From the NCBI GenBank assembly GCA_014155875.1, contig JACEFZ010027766.1, positions 1 through 64,000 on the forward strand: 64,000 nucleotides of DNA. The letters run 5' to 3'. The notes below the pieces were generated by a model. The model saw nothing but the letters and a program-made list of their open reading frames with translations, had not been told where the DNA came from and did no database searches. Of the stretch, positions 46,693 through 56,690 are shown piece after piece. Position 1 is the stretch's first letter, and every line of letters begins with the position of its first letter. A program made the translations under genes and the position numbers. Source of the DNA: Cepaea nemoralis. Its lineage: Eukaryota > Mollusca > Gastropoda > Stylommatophora > Helicidae.

Positions 46693-47365
46693 ACTGTAAT
46701 AACACAATTATGTTAAAGAAAATTCGAAAGCTTACCTAATTCAACAAATTCAAATGTCTTGTGGCAAATCAGAATTCAGATGCATCGCAAGCAGAGATTA
46801 AGAGTAAGAGCCGAATAGGCCAAACTCAATTCCAGAAGATGAAAAATAACTTAAGGAATAGTCTGTAGTCGCTGTCATTAAATGTCAGAAAACCCCGGGA
46901 AGGTTAACCCGGTCAACAAATGCCCGCAGAAGTTGGATGTGTCAGCCTAACGGCGCAAGAACGCAGCTCTGCTGTAAACAGGCACAACGCAGTCACATCC
47001 GAAAAAAGAATCCGGATGAACGCAGAAGAAGAAGAAGAAGAAGAAATGTCAGAAAAAGAGTGCTGAAATATTGTATATAGAACTATAGAACCTGCATTGC
47101 CTTATGGCAGTGAATCTTGGAATCTGAATGATAAATTTAGGAAGAGCTTGGAGGCAGCGGAGACTAGTTTCTGAGGCGATGTTGAGAATATCTCGAGAGT
47201 AACTGCTTGCCACAACTCGAAGACAAAAAGATAAATAAATACCTGATTGGTCCTTGGCTACATGACATAATGAGAACAGGAACATAGACCTGATCCAAGA
47301 CCTGGTGATCATGTGAGATAGCAAACCACGACTTCCCATGCTTATGGACATGGCATAACATAATT
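46693..47365 (+). mobile_element. RTE-B fragment interrupted by an I-2 tail
   Basis: ASQAEIKSKSRIGQTQFQKM-type coding near 46,780-46,840 and LPYGSESWNLND near 47,100. The element is split by 46,893-47,043. Confidence 0.65.
46880..47056 (+). mobile_element. Solo I-2 LINE 3' end with 13-bp target-site duplication
   Basis: AAATGTCAGAAAA at 46,880-46,892 and 47,044-47,056. The 151-bp insert matches the end of the full-length LINE (about 55,994-56,144 on the minus strand), including its (GAA)n tail. Confidence 0.88.
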
Positions 47366-47820
47366 ATTAAGTTAAAGAGTTATTTCACCAAAAAGTACTT
47401 TTACAGATCTGCAGAGCTTGTCTTGTAAGATACAATCCTTGTCCTTTTCTTGTTTACCACTGCCTTCAGCTCATCATAAGATACTAGAAATAATTTATGT
47501 ACTTAAAAAACTGCATTTGTGATCTGAACCCAAAAATTGAAGCCATGCCTATCAGAACATGAGGAAGACGGCATAATCATTTTGCCTCGGAGATCACAAA
47601 ATGAATGTTATATTTATGCCTTTGACACTGAAGAATGATACTTTGTGTCTTTCTGTATTCATCCCAGATAGGAGGAATGAAGTTAATTCAAGTAGATGTC
47701 GTGCCATTTTTAACACCTTCACAGCTGGAGGAGGGCCATGATCAGGACTGGTTTACAGAAGATCACCTCCATGTATGACACACTATTTATTTCATCCTTT
47801 ATTTTGTGTCTTTTTGTTGA
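47366..47820. other. Unassigned sequence
   Basis: Nothing recognised. Confidence 0.35.
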
Positions 47821-47900
47821 CACTATGTCTTTGTGTTGCACATTATGTCTTTGTATTGAACATTATGTCTTTGTATTGAACATTATGTCTTTGTGTTGCA
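47821..47900. repeat. 20-bp tandem, four units
   Basis: CATTATGTCTTTGTATTGAA and variants at 47,821, 47,841, 47,861 and 47,881. Confidence 0.92.
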
Positions 47901-47924
47901 CATAGTGTTGTACTTGGCACGGCC

Positions 47925-48070
47925 AGACACGAGAGGTACATAGGGAAAACGAGGTGCCTCGTCAACCAGCACAGAACTGGCACTATTAGCCACTGAATGC
48001 TGATGAATATGCTGGGGAGAGGATCTGAGCACCTATGGACCTGTCCGGAGTGCAATCAAGATACCCCAAC
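47925..48070 (+). pseudogene. Possible LINE C-terminal fragment
   Basis: Encodes LGTARHERYIGKTRC and HLWTCPECNQDTP, resembling the cysteine-rich ends that follow RNase H in some LINEs. Short, so a weak call. Confidence 0.3.
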
Positions 48071-48575
48071 TGATAACTGATAGTGTTACACGTCAACTTG
48101 AAGAATTTCATTTCCTTGCAATCTTAGGTCTTTGCATCATAACTCTTATGATAAATTATTATAAAATATTAACAAGCCATTACAGTAGCTTAGTGGCTGG
48201 CTGGCTTGATTTCCGATTGTTAATCTGGGCTATTTGATTGTTAATCTGGGTTATCAACAACATTTGGACTCCATAATGGACACCACCTTAATTGTTTACA
48301 ATGTTAAAACCACGGTACACCCGGATTTTTAACTTTAACAAAATTGCAGCTGGGGCGTTTGAAGTTTGCTAGCAACTGGAAGGGGAAATTGCCAACCCCG
48401 CTGAAAGACAATACGTGTGGGAATCGACTGTTTGAGATGGCGGTGGAGACCATCTCGGAAGATTGTTTGCCTGTCATGTAGGCGGCACTTGTGTGAGATC
48501 AAGGTCAGACACTTACAGAGTTGTTCCCCTTTTTCTACAATTTCCAAAACATCTGGCACCTACCCAGTCAATGCT
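48071..48575. other. Target region of the LINE at 48,590
   Basis: A 74-codon minus-strand open frame (48,559-48,335) of unknown origin. Together with 50,994-51,100 it forms one pre-insertion sequence. Confidence 0.35.
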
Positions 48576-48589
48576 GCAGCTAATCTGAT

Positions 48590-50480
48590 CCATTTATACA
48601 TTTTTCCACAAACATGCATGTTTTGCAGTTTTACTTTCAGTCCTTCCTTCCATACTTTATCAAATGCTTTTTCTAAATCTATCCAGACTGCTAGTGTGTG
48701 CTTTTTCTCTTGGAAGGCATCCTCTATTTCCTGAGCTATATAGGTTATTTGATCTTCAGTGGATCTGTACTTTCTGAATCCTGCTTGGTGTGGTGTTAAG
48801 AGTTTGTTTTCTTCCAGATGCCATGTTAGCCTGCCATTGATAATGCGTTCCATTAATTTTCCTACACAGCTAAGTAGACTGATAGGTCGATAGCCATTTG
48901 GTTCTTCCAGGTCTTTTCCTTTCTTTGGGACTGGTATTAGTTTAGCTTCCTTCCATGCCTGTGGGACTATTCCTCTCTTCCAGCTGTTATTTAGGACTGC
49001 TAGTAGTTTCTTCTTTGCCTTGTTGCCTAGTCCTATTAGCATTTCATTTGTGATTCCATCCTTTCCTGGTGATTTCTTCTTTTTTAGGGTATTCATTGCC
49101 TGTTCCATTTCTTCCATTGTTAGATTTGCCATCATATATTCTGCTGCTGTCTCTGTATTTTTATGATGTATCTGTTTGTCTTTGATTGCTTTCTTCTGTT
49201 CGGTTGTAATATCAATGTGGTTTGCATTAGCATTGTGTTCCATTAGTGCATTTGCAGCCTTTTTTCCTGTAAGCAAGGCATTTCCTTGTTTAATTGTTAT
49301 TTGTTTGTTTCTAGGTCCTTCATTGTTCATGGCTTTCACTAGTTTCCATAGTTTGTTTCCATCCCTGTCAAAATTCAGGTTTTCTGTTTTTTCCCTCCAA
49401 CAATCTCTTGTTGTTTGATTTACTGTTCTGTTATATTTTGCTGAGATGGCTTTGAGAGAGATGTTCGCTTCAATTGTTTGTTCTCTCTCTGCTGTCTTCC
49501 TGGCATCTTCAACTTTGTCCTCCAAACTTTGTAGTTCTTCAGTCCAGTATGGTTTGTAATTTTTCCTCGCTCCTCTTGGAATGGACTCAGTGGCTGCCTG
49601 TATTATCGCTCTGTTTAGACTTTCCACCATTTGCTTTATGTTGCCATATCGTGTATTTATGTTTTCACAATATTTGTCTGTTAGTATGGCAAATCTGTCC
49701 CAATCTGCTCGTTTGTAATTCCAGCGGGGCAAGGGCTTTTGCTCCTGTGGAACATACTCCATATTCATTACAAGCTTGATTGGTCTGTGGTCACTACCTG
49801 CTAATTGGTCCAGCACATGGCGATCGATTTTGTGGAGGATGTCTCCTGTGCAGAAAGCTAAGTCTGGAGTAGAAGTGGTAAGCCATCTTCTGGAGTAGAA
49901 GCTCGGTGTGTCATCCGCTTTGTTGAGTAGATGGAGATTTGAGTCTATTTCCCAGTCCTCCAATTCATCTCCTCTTTTGTCAGTATCTGGGTATCCCCAT
50001 CTTTCTGAATCGGCTATTAAAGTCTCCGACAATAATGCAGTTTGTGTCAGTTATTTTCATGTTTGAGAGTGTAAGGTCCTTATCTGCTGGGCTATACAGA
50101 TTGTAGATTCTTATTTTCACGTCCTTTATCATTATATCAACACCTATAATTTCCGTTTGGTTGTCGGAGATCACAGATACTTCGCTGCAAGGTATTGTAT
50201 TTCGTGTAAGTATTAGAACTCCTCCTTTGTGTCCTTCGCGGTCGAAACGTGTGGCCTGATATCCTCTGACTGAGAATTTGTGATTGGCGTTGAGGTGTGT
50301 CTCTTGAATGCATGCCACATCTATTCTATCTTTATGAAGACGCTGTGTTAGGGAGTCTTTCTTCTTGTAAACTCCTTCGGCATTCCACTGTAGTATGTTG
50401 AGTGTCCGGGGTATTTGGTCAATACCTCTTAACCTACTCCTCTGTGCCTTGACTCCACAGCACAGGGGTAAGGTGACCAC
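48590..50480 (-). pseudogene. I-2 ORF2: endonuclease plus partial reverse transcriptase
   Basis: 50,480-49,980 encodes the endonuclease start (ILQWNAEGVYKKK, CIQETHLNANH, NLYSPADKD, VGDFNS), then a frameshift, then one long open frame 50,032-48,560. That frame has SDHRPIKLV (the end of the endonuclease), KSPGKDGITNEML, YRPISLLSCVGKLMERI, HQAGFRKYRSTEDQITYI and WIDLEKAFDKVW (motif A). The catalytic YADD/FADD, the thumb and RNase H are absent. Endonuclease nicks the target and reverse transcriptase copies the RNA in active relatives. Confidence 0.85.
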
Positions 50481-50589
50481 CAGTAGTCATGGGTGGACCC
50501 CCTCGAGGCAGGGGGCCCGGCACTATCGCCGCCTGATGGGACTTCACGGGATTAGCACCATATCGATTAATTTTGATTTGTGACATCAT

Positions 50590-50832
50590 GAATTAAGTTA
50601 TGTTGCACTGCTTTGTCAAGCCTGTGGCTCAGTACATCCGATTTCGACAAGCATTTATTCGGGATGCTTTCCCTAGCCTTTGACTGTCCCCAGTCTACCT
50701 ACAAGGCAGCAGGTTTTACGTTGCACTGCTTTGTCAAGCCTGTGGCTCAGTACATCCGATTTTGACAAGCATGTATTCGGGGTGCTTTCCCTAGCCTTTG
50801 ACTGTCCCCAGTCTACCTACAAGGCAGCAGGT
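50590..50832. repeat. Duplicated 5'-region monomer of I-2
   Basis: A block of about 115-120 bp starting TTGCACTGCTTTGTCAAGCC occurs twice (about 50,593 and 50,720). The longer copy has it once (about 60,550-60,665). Tandem 5' monomers are known in some LINE promoters. Confidence 0.75.
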
Positions 50833-50993
50833 TTGTGTGTCTCTTCGTCTGGTCCCTCTCCCTTGACCTGTCTGACATGGGTGGCCCTACCAGTAGCTGT
50901 GCTACCGTCGGCATAGCTCTTGGGGTCATTGGGACGCACAAGCCCCTCTACCTCGTCACGGTGGACACACAGCAGAGGGGCAGCTAATCTGAT

Positions 50994-51434
50994 TGGTGCA
51001 ACAAGAGGAGTTGATGCGGGAGTATTTAAATTGGAGAAAATAGGATGTTTGGAGAAAATGTGCAACTATGGGGCGCAGTCACCAAGAATATTCCTAAGAA
51101 AGAGGATGTGATTCTTGTGTTAGTGGTTTTCAGTCCTGAGGACTGAGAACTGTGGACGGTTGTTTTTCTTTGGTTTGAATTACCCTGGGGCATCATCATG
51201 TATGCTGATCCTTGTCATTTTGGAGAATCAAAATCATCGTTTAAAGATGAAGAAATTCGCCTTTATAATAAATGAGGTGCTGAATTTCATTAAACATATG
51301 GACTTACTCCGATGTCAAGAAATCCCAGTTGTATGGATGTCAATTGAGTACAGTATCAGTATCCTTTGAGCACAATGAATCAAAACAGCCATATCAACAG
51401 TAATTTACCACTGATTACCATATTTGGGAAACAT
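50994..51434. other. Unassigned host-side sequence
   Basis: Pre-insertion neighbour of the I-2 copy; no gene recognised. Confidence 0.35.
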
Positions 51435-51890
51435 GACTTGATGGTCTTTCTCCATGAAGGGGTTGTGAAGTCTTCAGAGATTTGCGTTTTTCCATAAATT
51501 GACTTAGTGGTCTTTCTTCATGAAGGGGTTGTGAAGTCCTCAGAGATCTGTGTTTTCCATAAACTGACTTAGTGGTCTTTCTTCATGAAGGGGCTGTGAA
51601 GTCCTCAGAGATCTGTGTTTTCCATAAACTGACTTATTGGTCTTTCTTCATGAAGGGGTTGTGAAGTCCTCAGAGATCTGTGTTTTCCATAAACTGACTT
51701 AGTGGTCTTTCTTCGTGAAGGGGTTGTGAAGTCCTCAGAGATCTGTGTTTTCCATAAATTGACTTAGTGGATCTTTCTTCATGAAGGGGTTGTGAAGTCC
51801 TCAGAGATCTGTGTTTTCCATAAACTGACTTAGTGGTCTTTCTCCACGATGGGGTTGTGCAGTCCTCGGAGATTTTTATTTTTCATAGAT
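51435..51890. repeat. 65-66-bp tandem, seven units
   Basis: Units begin GACTTAGTGGTCTTTCTTCA at 51,501, 51,566, 51,631, 51,696, 51,761 and 51,827, with a first degenerate unit at 51,435. Confidence 0.92.
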
Positions 51891-52487
51891 AAGTAGTGAA
51901 CGTTTGTGGACTATATGTCAGAGTTCATGTGATCTACCATGAACGATATTTGGGGTCAGTTCAAGTTGAACAATTATGAATATTGTTTAAGGGTTTAGAT
52001 TTATCAATAGACCATAGGGTGGTGCTTATGATCAACACATGGACTATATTTTTTTTCGGAGATCCATGGGTGTATTGTGAGATGGTTTCGGATCGCCTTA
52101 GGAGGAGACATCATCATTTGAATTTATTAATTAAGATAAATATTTTGTACTTTGGTTTTGTAATTCAATTGTTTGTTTGTTTTTTTTTTTTTTTTTTTTT
52201 TGTGGAACATTTTGAACATGCAAGTTACATATTCCTTTTCTCCATGTTACTTGAATATATACGCTTGTAATTTAAAGAGTGAGTTTTCATTTTCTTGTTT
52301 ATTTGTTTATGATTATGAGGTGTTAAATATATTAATACTTCCTACTTACATTATCATTATGGGAGCAGGCATGGCAGGGAGAAGACACACATCAAGATAT
52401 TTAGAGTGAGCTTCCTCCTCTTCTTGATGTGGTAACTTCCTTGTGCTCTCGTGACTTTGTGTCAGAAAACTTTCATTCTCCATCCCT
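51891..52487. other. Unassigned sequence with poly(T) at about 52,180-52,201
   Basis: Weak similarity of 52,385-52,425 to 27,730-27,765 (TGAGTGAG and TTCCTCCTCT) suggests a dispersed repeat. No gene. Confidence 0.35.
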
Positions 52488-52790
52488 CAATCAATCAATC
52501 AATCAGGTGCTGTCTCCGCAATGAAGGTTGGATGCAATGGATCTCCAACACTGTCTGTCTCTCGCCTTGACTGTACATTCTGTCAGGCTGATAATGTTCG
52601 TCCATCTCTTGATGTTATCCTCCCACTTGTATCGTTGCCTACCTCTTGTTCGCTTGCCCTCAACCTTGCCTTCCAGTATGGTTTTTATAAGAGTATCATG
52701 TCTTTTAACATGACTAAAATATTTCACTTGTCTCCTCTTTATTTCTTTCATCAACTCTCTCTTCATTCCCAGGAAGTCCTCTGAGCTAAT
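52488..52790 (-). mobile_element. RTE-C 3' end, minus strand
   Basis: Encodes MKRELMKEIKRRQVKYFSH, GKRTRGRQRYKWEDNIKRW and ends in LHCGD-like sequence; the tail (TGAT)n lies at about 52,488-52,505. Better preserved than 6,890-7,508. Confidence 0.78.
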
Positions 52791-53054
52791 ATTTGGTTCT
52801 CTAGATAGTTGGTCTCATTGAAGTGGGAATTCTTTTCCCATATCAAAACTATATATATACCACAATCACATCACCCACCAAGTGTCGATTCATCTATAAA
52901 AAGTATGGGGCAAACAACTTATACCCAGGTTGCTTCAGGCTGTGTAAAGTGGGTCATTACCATTTACTCATTACATCTCAAGGTGGGTCATTACCAAATA
53001 CCCATTTCATCTCAAGATGTATAAAATAGGTTATCTACTTTACCTGACTACCTC
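52791..53054. other. Unassigned; a GGGTCATTACCA word repeats
   Basis: GTGGGTCATTACCA recurs about 38 bp apart near 52,945-53,000. No gene seen. Confidence 0.35.
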
Positions 53055-53242
53055 TAGAGGAGAGGGCGGCCAAGGGTTTAGTGTCTGCCTTACACAATTA
53101 TGGGACATGTTTTCAATCCCCCATAAGGCTTGGGATTTGGCAATCAGGGAAAGCTAATCTACATGCACAATTCAGTCCAGTGTTACTAGAAGTAGTGTGT
53201 ATGGACTACACTTGAGTTCAAAGCAAGCGAGGAGGGGGGAAG

Positions 53243-53243
<1 letters not shown>
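53055..53243 (+). mobile_element. SINE-A-type element with a different tRNA-like head
   Basis: Head with GGCGGCCAAGGGTTTAGTG (A-box-like) and TTTTCAATCCCC (B-box-like); the tail AGGGAAAGCTAATC through GGACTACACTTGAGTTCAAA matches SINE-A. Followed by a C run. Confidence 0.7.

Positions 53244-53245
<2 letters not shown>

Positions 53246-53293
<48 letters not shown>
53246..53293. repeat. Poly(C) run
   Basis: About 48 C. Length is likely unreliable in assembly. Confidence 0.9.
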
Positions 53294-53297
<4 letters not shown>

Positions 53298-53623
53298 TAA
53301 TGAGTGTGGTAGGACGAGGATTCAATGTCTGCACTCACCGTCCACTAAGAGAGGGAAAGATTGGCCACCTATTATTCCGTGCATTCAGGCCTTCAAAATG
53401 TGATGGCTCTAATATATCACAGACTCATAAAAGATTTTTTAACTTCAATTAATTTAGAAATGTATAAATTATTCAGTAACACAACTAATTGTACCTGTTG
53501 TCGCTGTTATCTTTTTTTTTTGTTGGCCAATAGGAAACACTGATGCTAATGAGACCAGTGTTGATGTCCTGCCTAGAGACAAGACTTGACAAGGACATCA
53601 AAAAATCAGATCAATCTAAAAGT

Positions 53624-53915
53624 TGTATTGTCACAGGTTTGTTCATTTTATTTTGTCACAGGTTTGTCATTTTGTGTTGTCACGGGTTTGTCACTTTGTG
53701 TTGTCACAAGTTTGTCATTTTGTGTTGTCACAGGTTTGTCATTTTGTGTTGTCACAGGTTTGTCATTTTATGTTGTCACAGGTTTGTCATTTTGTGTTGT
53801 CACAGCTTTGTCATTTTGTGTTTCACAGCTTTGTCATTTTGTGTTTCACGAATGTGTCAGTTTTGTGTTGTCATGGATTTTTGATTTTGTGGTGTCACAG
53901 GTTTGTCATATTGTC
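53624..53915. repeat. 24-bp tandem, about eleven units
   Basis: Unit CACAGGTTTGTCATTTTGTG plus TTGT. Because 24 bp is eight codons, three frames stay open; none is a gene. Confidence 0.92.
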
Positions 53916-53938
53916 ACATGAACTTATTCAAGATCAAG

Positions 53939-55469
53939 CAAACCATAGTTATATTAATTTACTGCCGTCTACATGACCACAAACACAAACCATAGTTATA
54001 TTAATTTACTGCCAGTCTACATGACCACAACACAAACCATAGTTATATTAATTTACTGCCATCTACATGACCACAAACATAAACTATAGTTATATTAATT
54101 TACTGCCATCTACTATGACCACAAGCACAACCATAGTTATATTAATTTACTGCTCATCTACATGACCACAAACACTAAACCATAGTTATATTAATTTACT
54201 GCCATCTACATGAACACAAACCATAGTTATATTAATTTACTGCCATCTACATGAACACAAACCATAGTTATATTAATTTACTGCCATCTACATGAACACA
54301 AACCATAGTTATATTAATTTACTGCCATCTACACGACCACAAACACAAACCATAGTTATATTAATTTACTGCCATCTACATGACCACAAACACAAACCAT
54401 AATTATATTAATTTACTGCTATCTACATGACCACAAACAAACCTTAGGGTTTTATTAATTTACTGCCATCTACATGAAAAAACAAACCATAGTTATAATT
54501 AATTATGCCATGTTATATTTAACCACAAACACAAACCATAGTTATATTAATTTACTGCCATCTACACGACCACAAACACAAACCATAGTTATATTAATTT
54601 ACTGCCATCTACATGACCACAAACACAAACCATAATTATATTAATTTACTGCTATCTACATGACCACAAACACAAACTATAGTTATATTAATTTACTGCC
54701 ATCTACACGACCACAAACACAAACCATAGTTATATTAATTTACTGCCATCTACACGACCACAAACACAAACTATAGTTATATTAATTTACTGCCATCTAC
54801 ATGACCACAAACAAACCTTGGTTATATTAATTTACTGCCATCTACATGACCACAAGCACAAACCATAGTTATATTAATTTACTGCCATCTATATGACCAC
54901 AAACACAAACCATAGTTATATTAATTTACTGCCATCTACACGACCACAAACACAAACCATAGTTATATTAATTTACTGCCATCTACATGACCACAAGCAC
55001 AAACCATAGTTATATTAATTTACTGCCATCTACACGATCACAAACACAAACTATAGTTATATTAATTTACTGCCATCTATATGACCACAAACACAAACTA
55101 TAGTTATATTAATTTACTGCCATCTACATGACCACAAACACAAACCATAGTTATATTAATTTACTGCCATCTACATGACCACAAACACAAACCATAGTTA
55201 TATTAATTTACTGCCATCTACACGACCACAAACACAAACCATAGTTATATTAATTTACTGCCATCTATATGACCACAAACACAAACCATAGTTATATTAA
55301 TTTACTGCCATCTACATGACCACAAACACAAACCATAGTTATATTAATTTACTGCCATCTACATGACCACAAGCACAAACCATAGTTATATTAATTTACT
55401 GCCATCTACATGACCACAAGCACAAACCATAGTTATATTAATTTACTGCCATCTACATGACCACAAACA
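53939..55469. repeat. 47-bp tandem array, about 32 units
   Basis: Unit carries AACCATAGTTATATTAATTT then ACTGCCATCTACATGACCAC and AAACACA. A few units lack the 3' part (CATGAACACAAACC). Contiguous repeats with no spacers, so not a CRISPR-type array. Confidence 0.95.
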
Positions 55470-55599
55470 TTTGAAGTTGTAACAAAATATGAGACCAGCA
55501 CTAAATGCCCTATGTGGCTAATGTGTGTAAAGGGGACTAACTTTTTGTTAACGTAACAAAATCACCATTACATTCATCTTTTTCTCTCGTAAAATGTTA
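55470..55599. other. Unassigned sequence
   Basis: Short gap after the 47-bp array; nothing recognised. Confidence 0.35.
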
Positions 55600-55775
55600 C
55601 ATGTCTTTGCAAGATGGTGCCTTCAACCCCAGGTTTGATTTTCTGGGCAATGTTTACCTCTAGTAGTTTCCCTTTGCTTTCTGAATGAGAAGTCAGTGTT
55701 TACGCCCAACTTAATGCCGGTGTAGGGGTTGAACTTCTTATCTCACCATCAGCGCACCGGAGGTTTAGAGCAAGC
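55600..55775 (-). mobile_element. Hybrid SINE: SINE-A-like head with SINE-C-like body
   Basis: On the minus strand CCGGTGCGCTGATG and GTTCAACCCCTACACC (head) are followed by CAGAAAGCAAAGGGAAACTA (SINE-C-type body). Shows that head and body modules are exchanged. Confidence 0.6.
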
Positions 55776-55993
55776 ACTGGTATTCTTTTAGCCACATCGT
55801 CATCTTGTCTGTTGACATGTCCAGAATATTTAATTTTCCTCATTTTTGCATGAAAAGTATTTTATGCAATAAGTCACTAACATTGAATGTAAGAAGCAGA
55901 GTGCCTAAAGTACTATATAGAGCCTATGTTGCTGTATGGCAGTGAATCTGAGAATGTAAAGAAAGCTGTTTGTCTCATTCTTATTGTTGTATA
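55776..55993 (+). mobile_element. Inverted RTE-B fragments next to the full-length LINE
   Basis: 55,850-55,962 reads RTE-B in plus orientation (TATGGCAGTGAATCTGAGAA) and is joined at about 55,963 to a minus-oriented piece (AAAGCTGTTTGTCTC) that continues beyond the LINE at 60,825. Confidence 0.6.
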
Positions 55994-56443
55994 TTCTTCT
56001 TCTTCGTTCATCCGGAGTTTTTTTTTCGGACGTGATTGCGTTGTGCCTGTTTACAGCAGAGCTGCGTTCTTGCGCCGTTAGGCCGACACATCCGACTTCT
56101 GCGGGCATTTGTTGACCGGGTTAACCTTCCCGGGGGGTTTCTTAGGACGTTAGACTCTCACTGTTGTGGTGTTATCTCCCATCCCAGCTGGCCCATATAG
56201 AACAGCCAAAGGCATCCTGGTCGGCCCTCAAGGGAAGGCAGGGGCAGACCATGGGCATTCCCCGCCATCCAAGGAGGCTTCCATAATTGCAGAGCCATCA
56301 CACAGCGCTCTGGTACTGGGCTCACCCAAGGAATCGTCACGTCCTGCACATGGCTGCTTAGCCTCACTTCCGTATATTGGGCCTTCCGTTCACCATAGGC
56401 TGTTCCTCCAGAAGCCAGAAGAATGCAGTTTGCAGATGACATC

Positions 56444-56623
56444 CACACAGTGAGCTTTCGATTCGGACTTTCCACGTAATGGATTTGCTATCCAAGCAAT
56501 ATTCCATTTTGTGCCACTAGGGTGCTTTTTCCACCTTTTATGAAGCCCACACAGTGAGCTTTCGATTCGGACTTTCCACGTAATGGATTTGCTATCCAAG
56601 CAATATTCCATTTCATGCCTCTG
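56444..56623. repeat. 74-bp direct repeat in the I-2 3' region
   Basis: CACACAGTGAGCTTTCGATT to GCAATATTCCATTT is present at about 56,444-56,517 and 56,549-56,623 with a gap of about 32 bp. Confidence 0.8.
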
Positions 56624-56690
56624 GGAGGCTTGTGTAACCGACATGCCTGTGGTATGAAGTGTGGCAGTCTAAATACTTCTTCATGTACAT

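Larger units (their letters stand above)
48576..50993 (-). mobile_element. I-2 LINE, 3'-truncated copy with 14-bp target-site duplication
   Basis: GCAGCTAATCTGAT at 48,576-48,589 and 50,980-50,993 flanks 2,390 bp. The 5' boundary (CCCCTCTGCTGTG) is the same as in the longer copy at 60,812, so the 5' end is complete. The 3' boundary lies inside the reverse transcriptase, after the codons for MYKWI. LINE truncation normally removes the 5' end, so this is unusual. Confidence 0.85.

Noticed and set aside
49176..49779. Plus-strand hydrophobic frames inside the LINE
   Set aside because: Antisense shadows of the minus-strand ORF2.
53543..53976. Three overlapping Cys/His/Val-rich open frames
   Set aside because: All arise from the 24-bp tandem repeat, which keeps three frames open.
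53939..55469. CRISPR-like array
   Set aside because: Units are contiguous 47-bp tandem repeats without unique spacers, and the DNA is eukaryotic.
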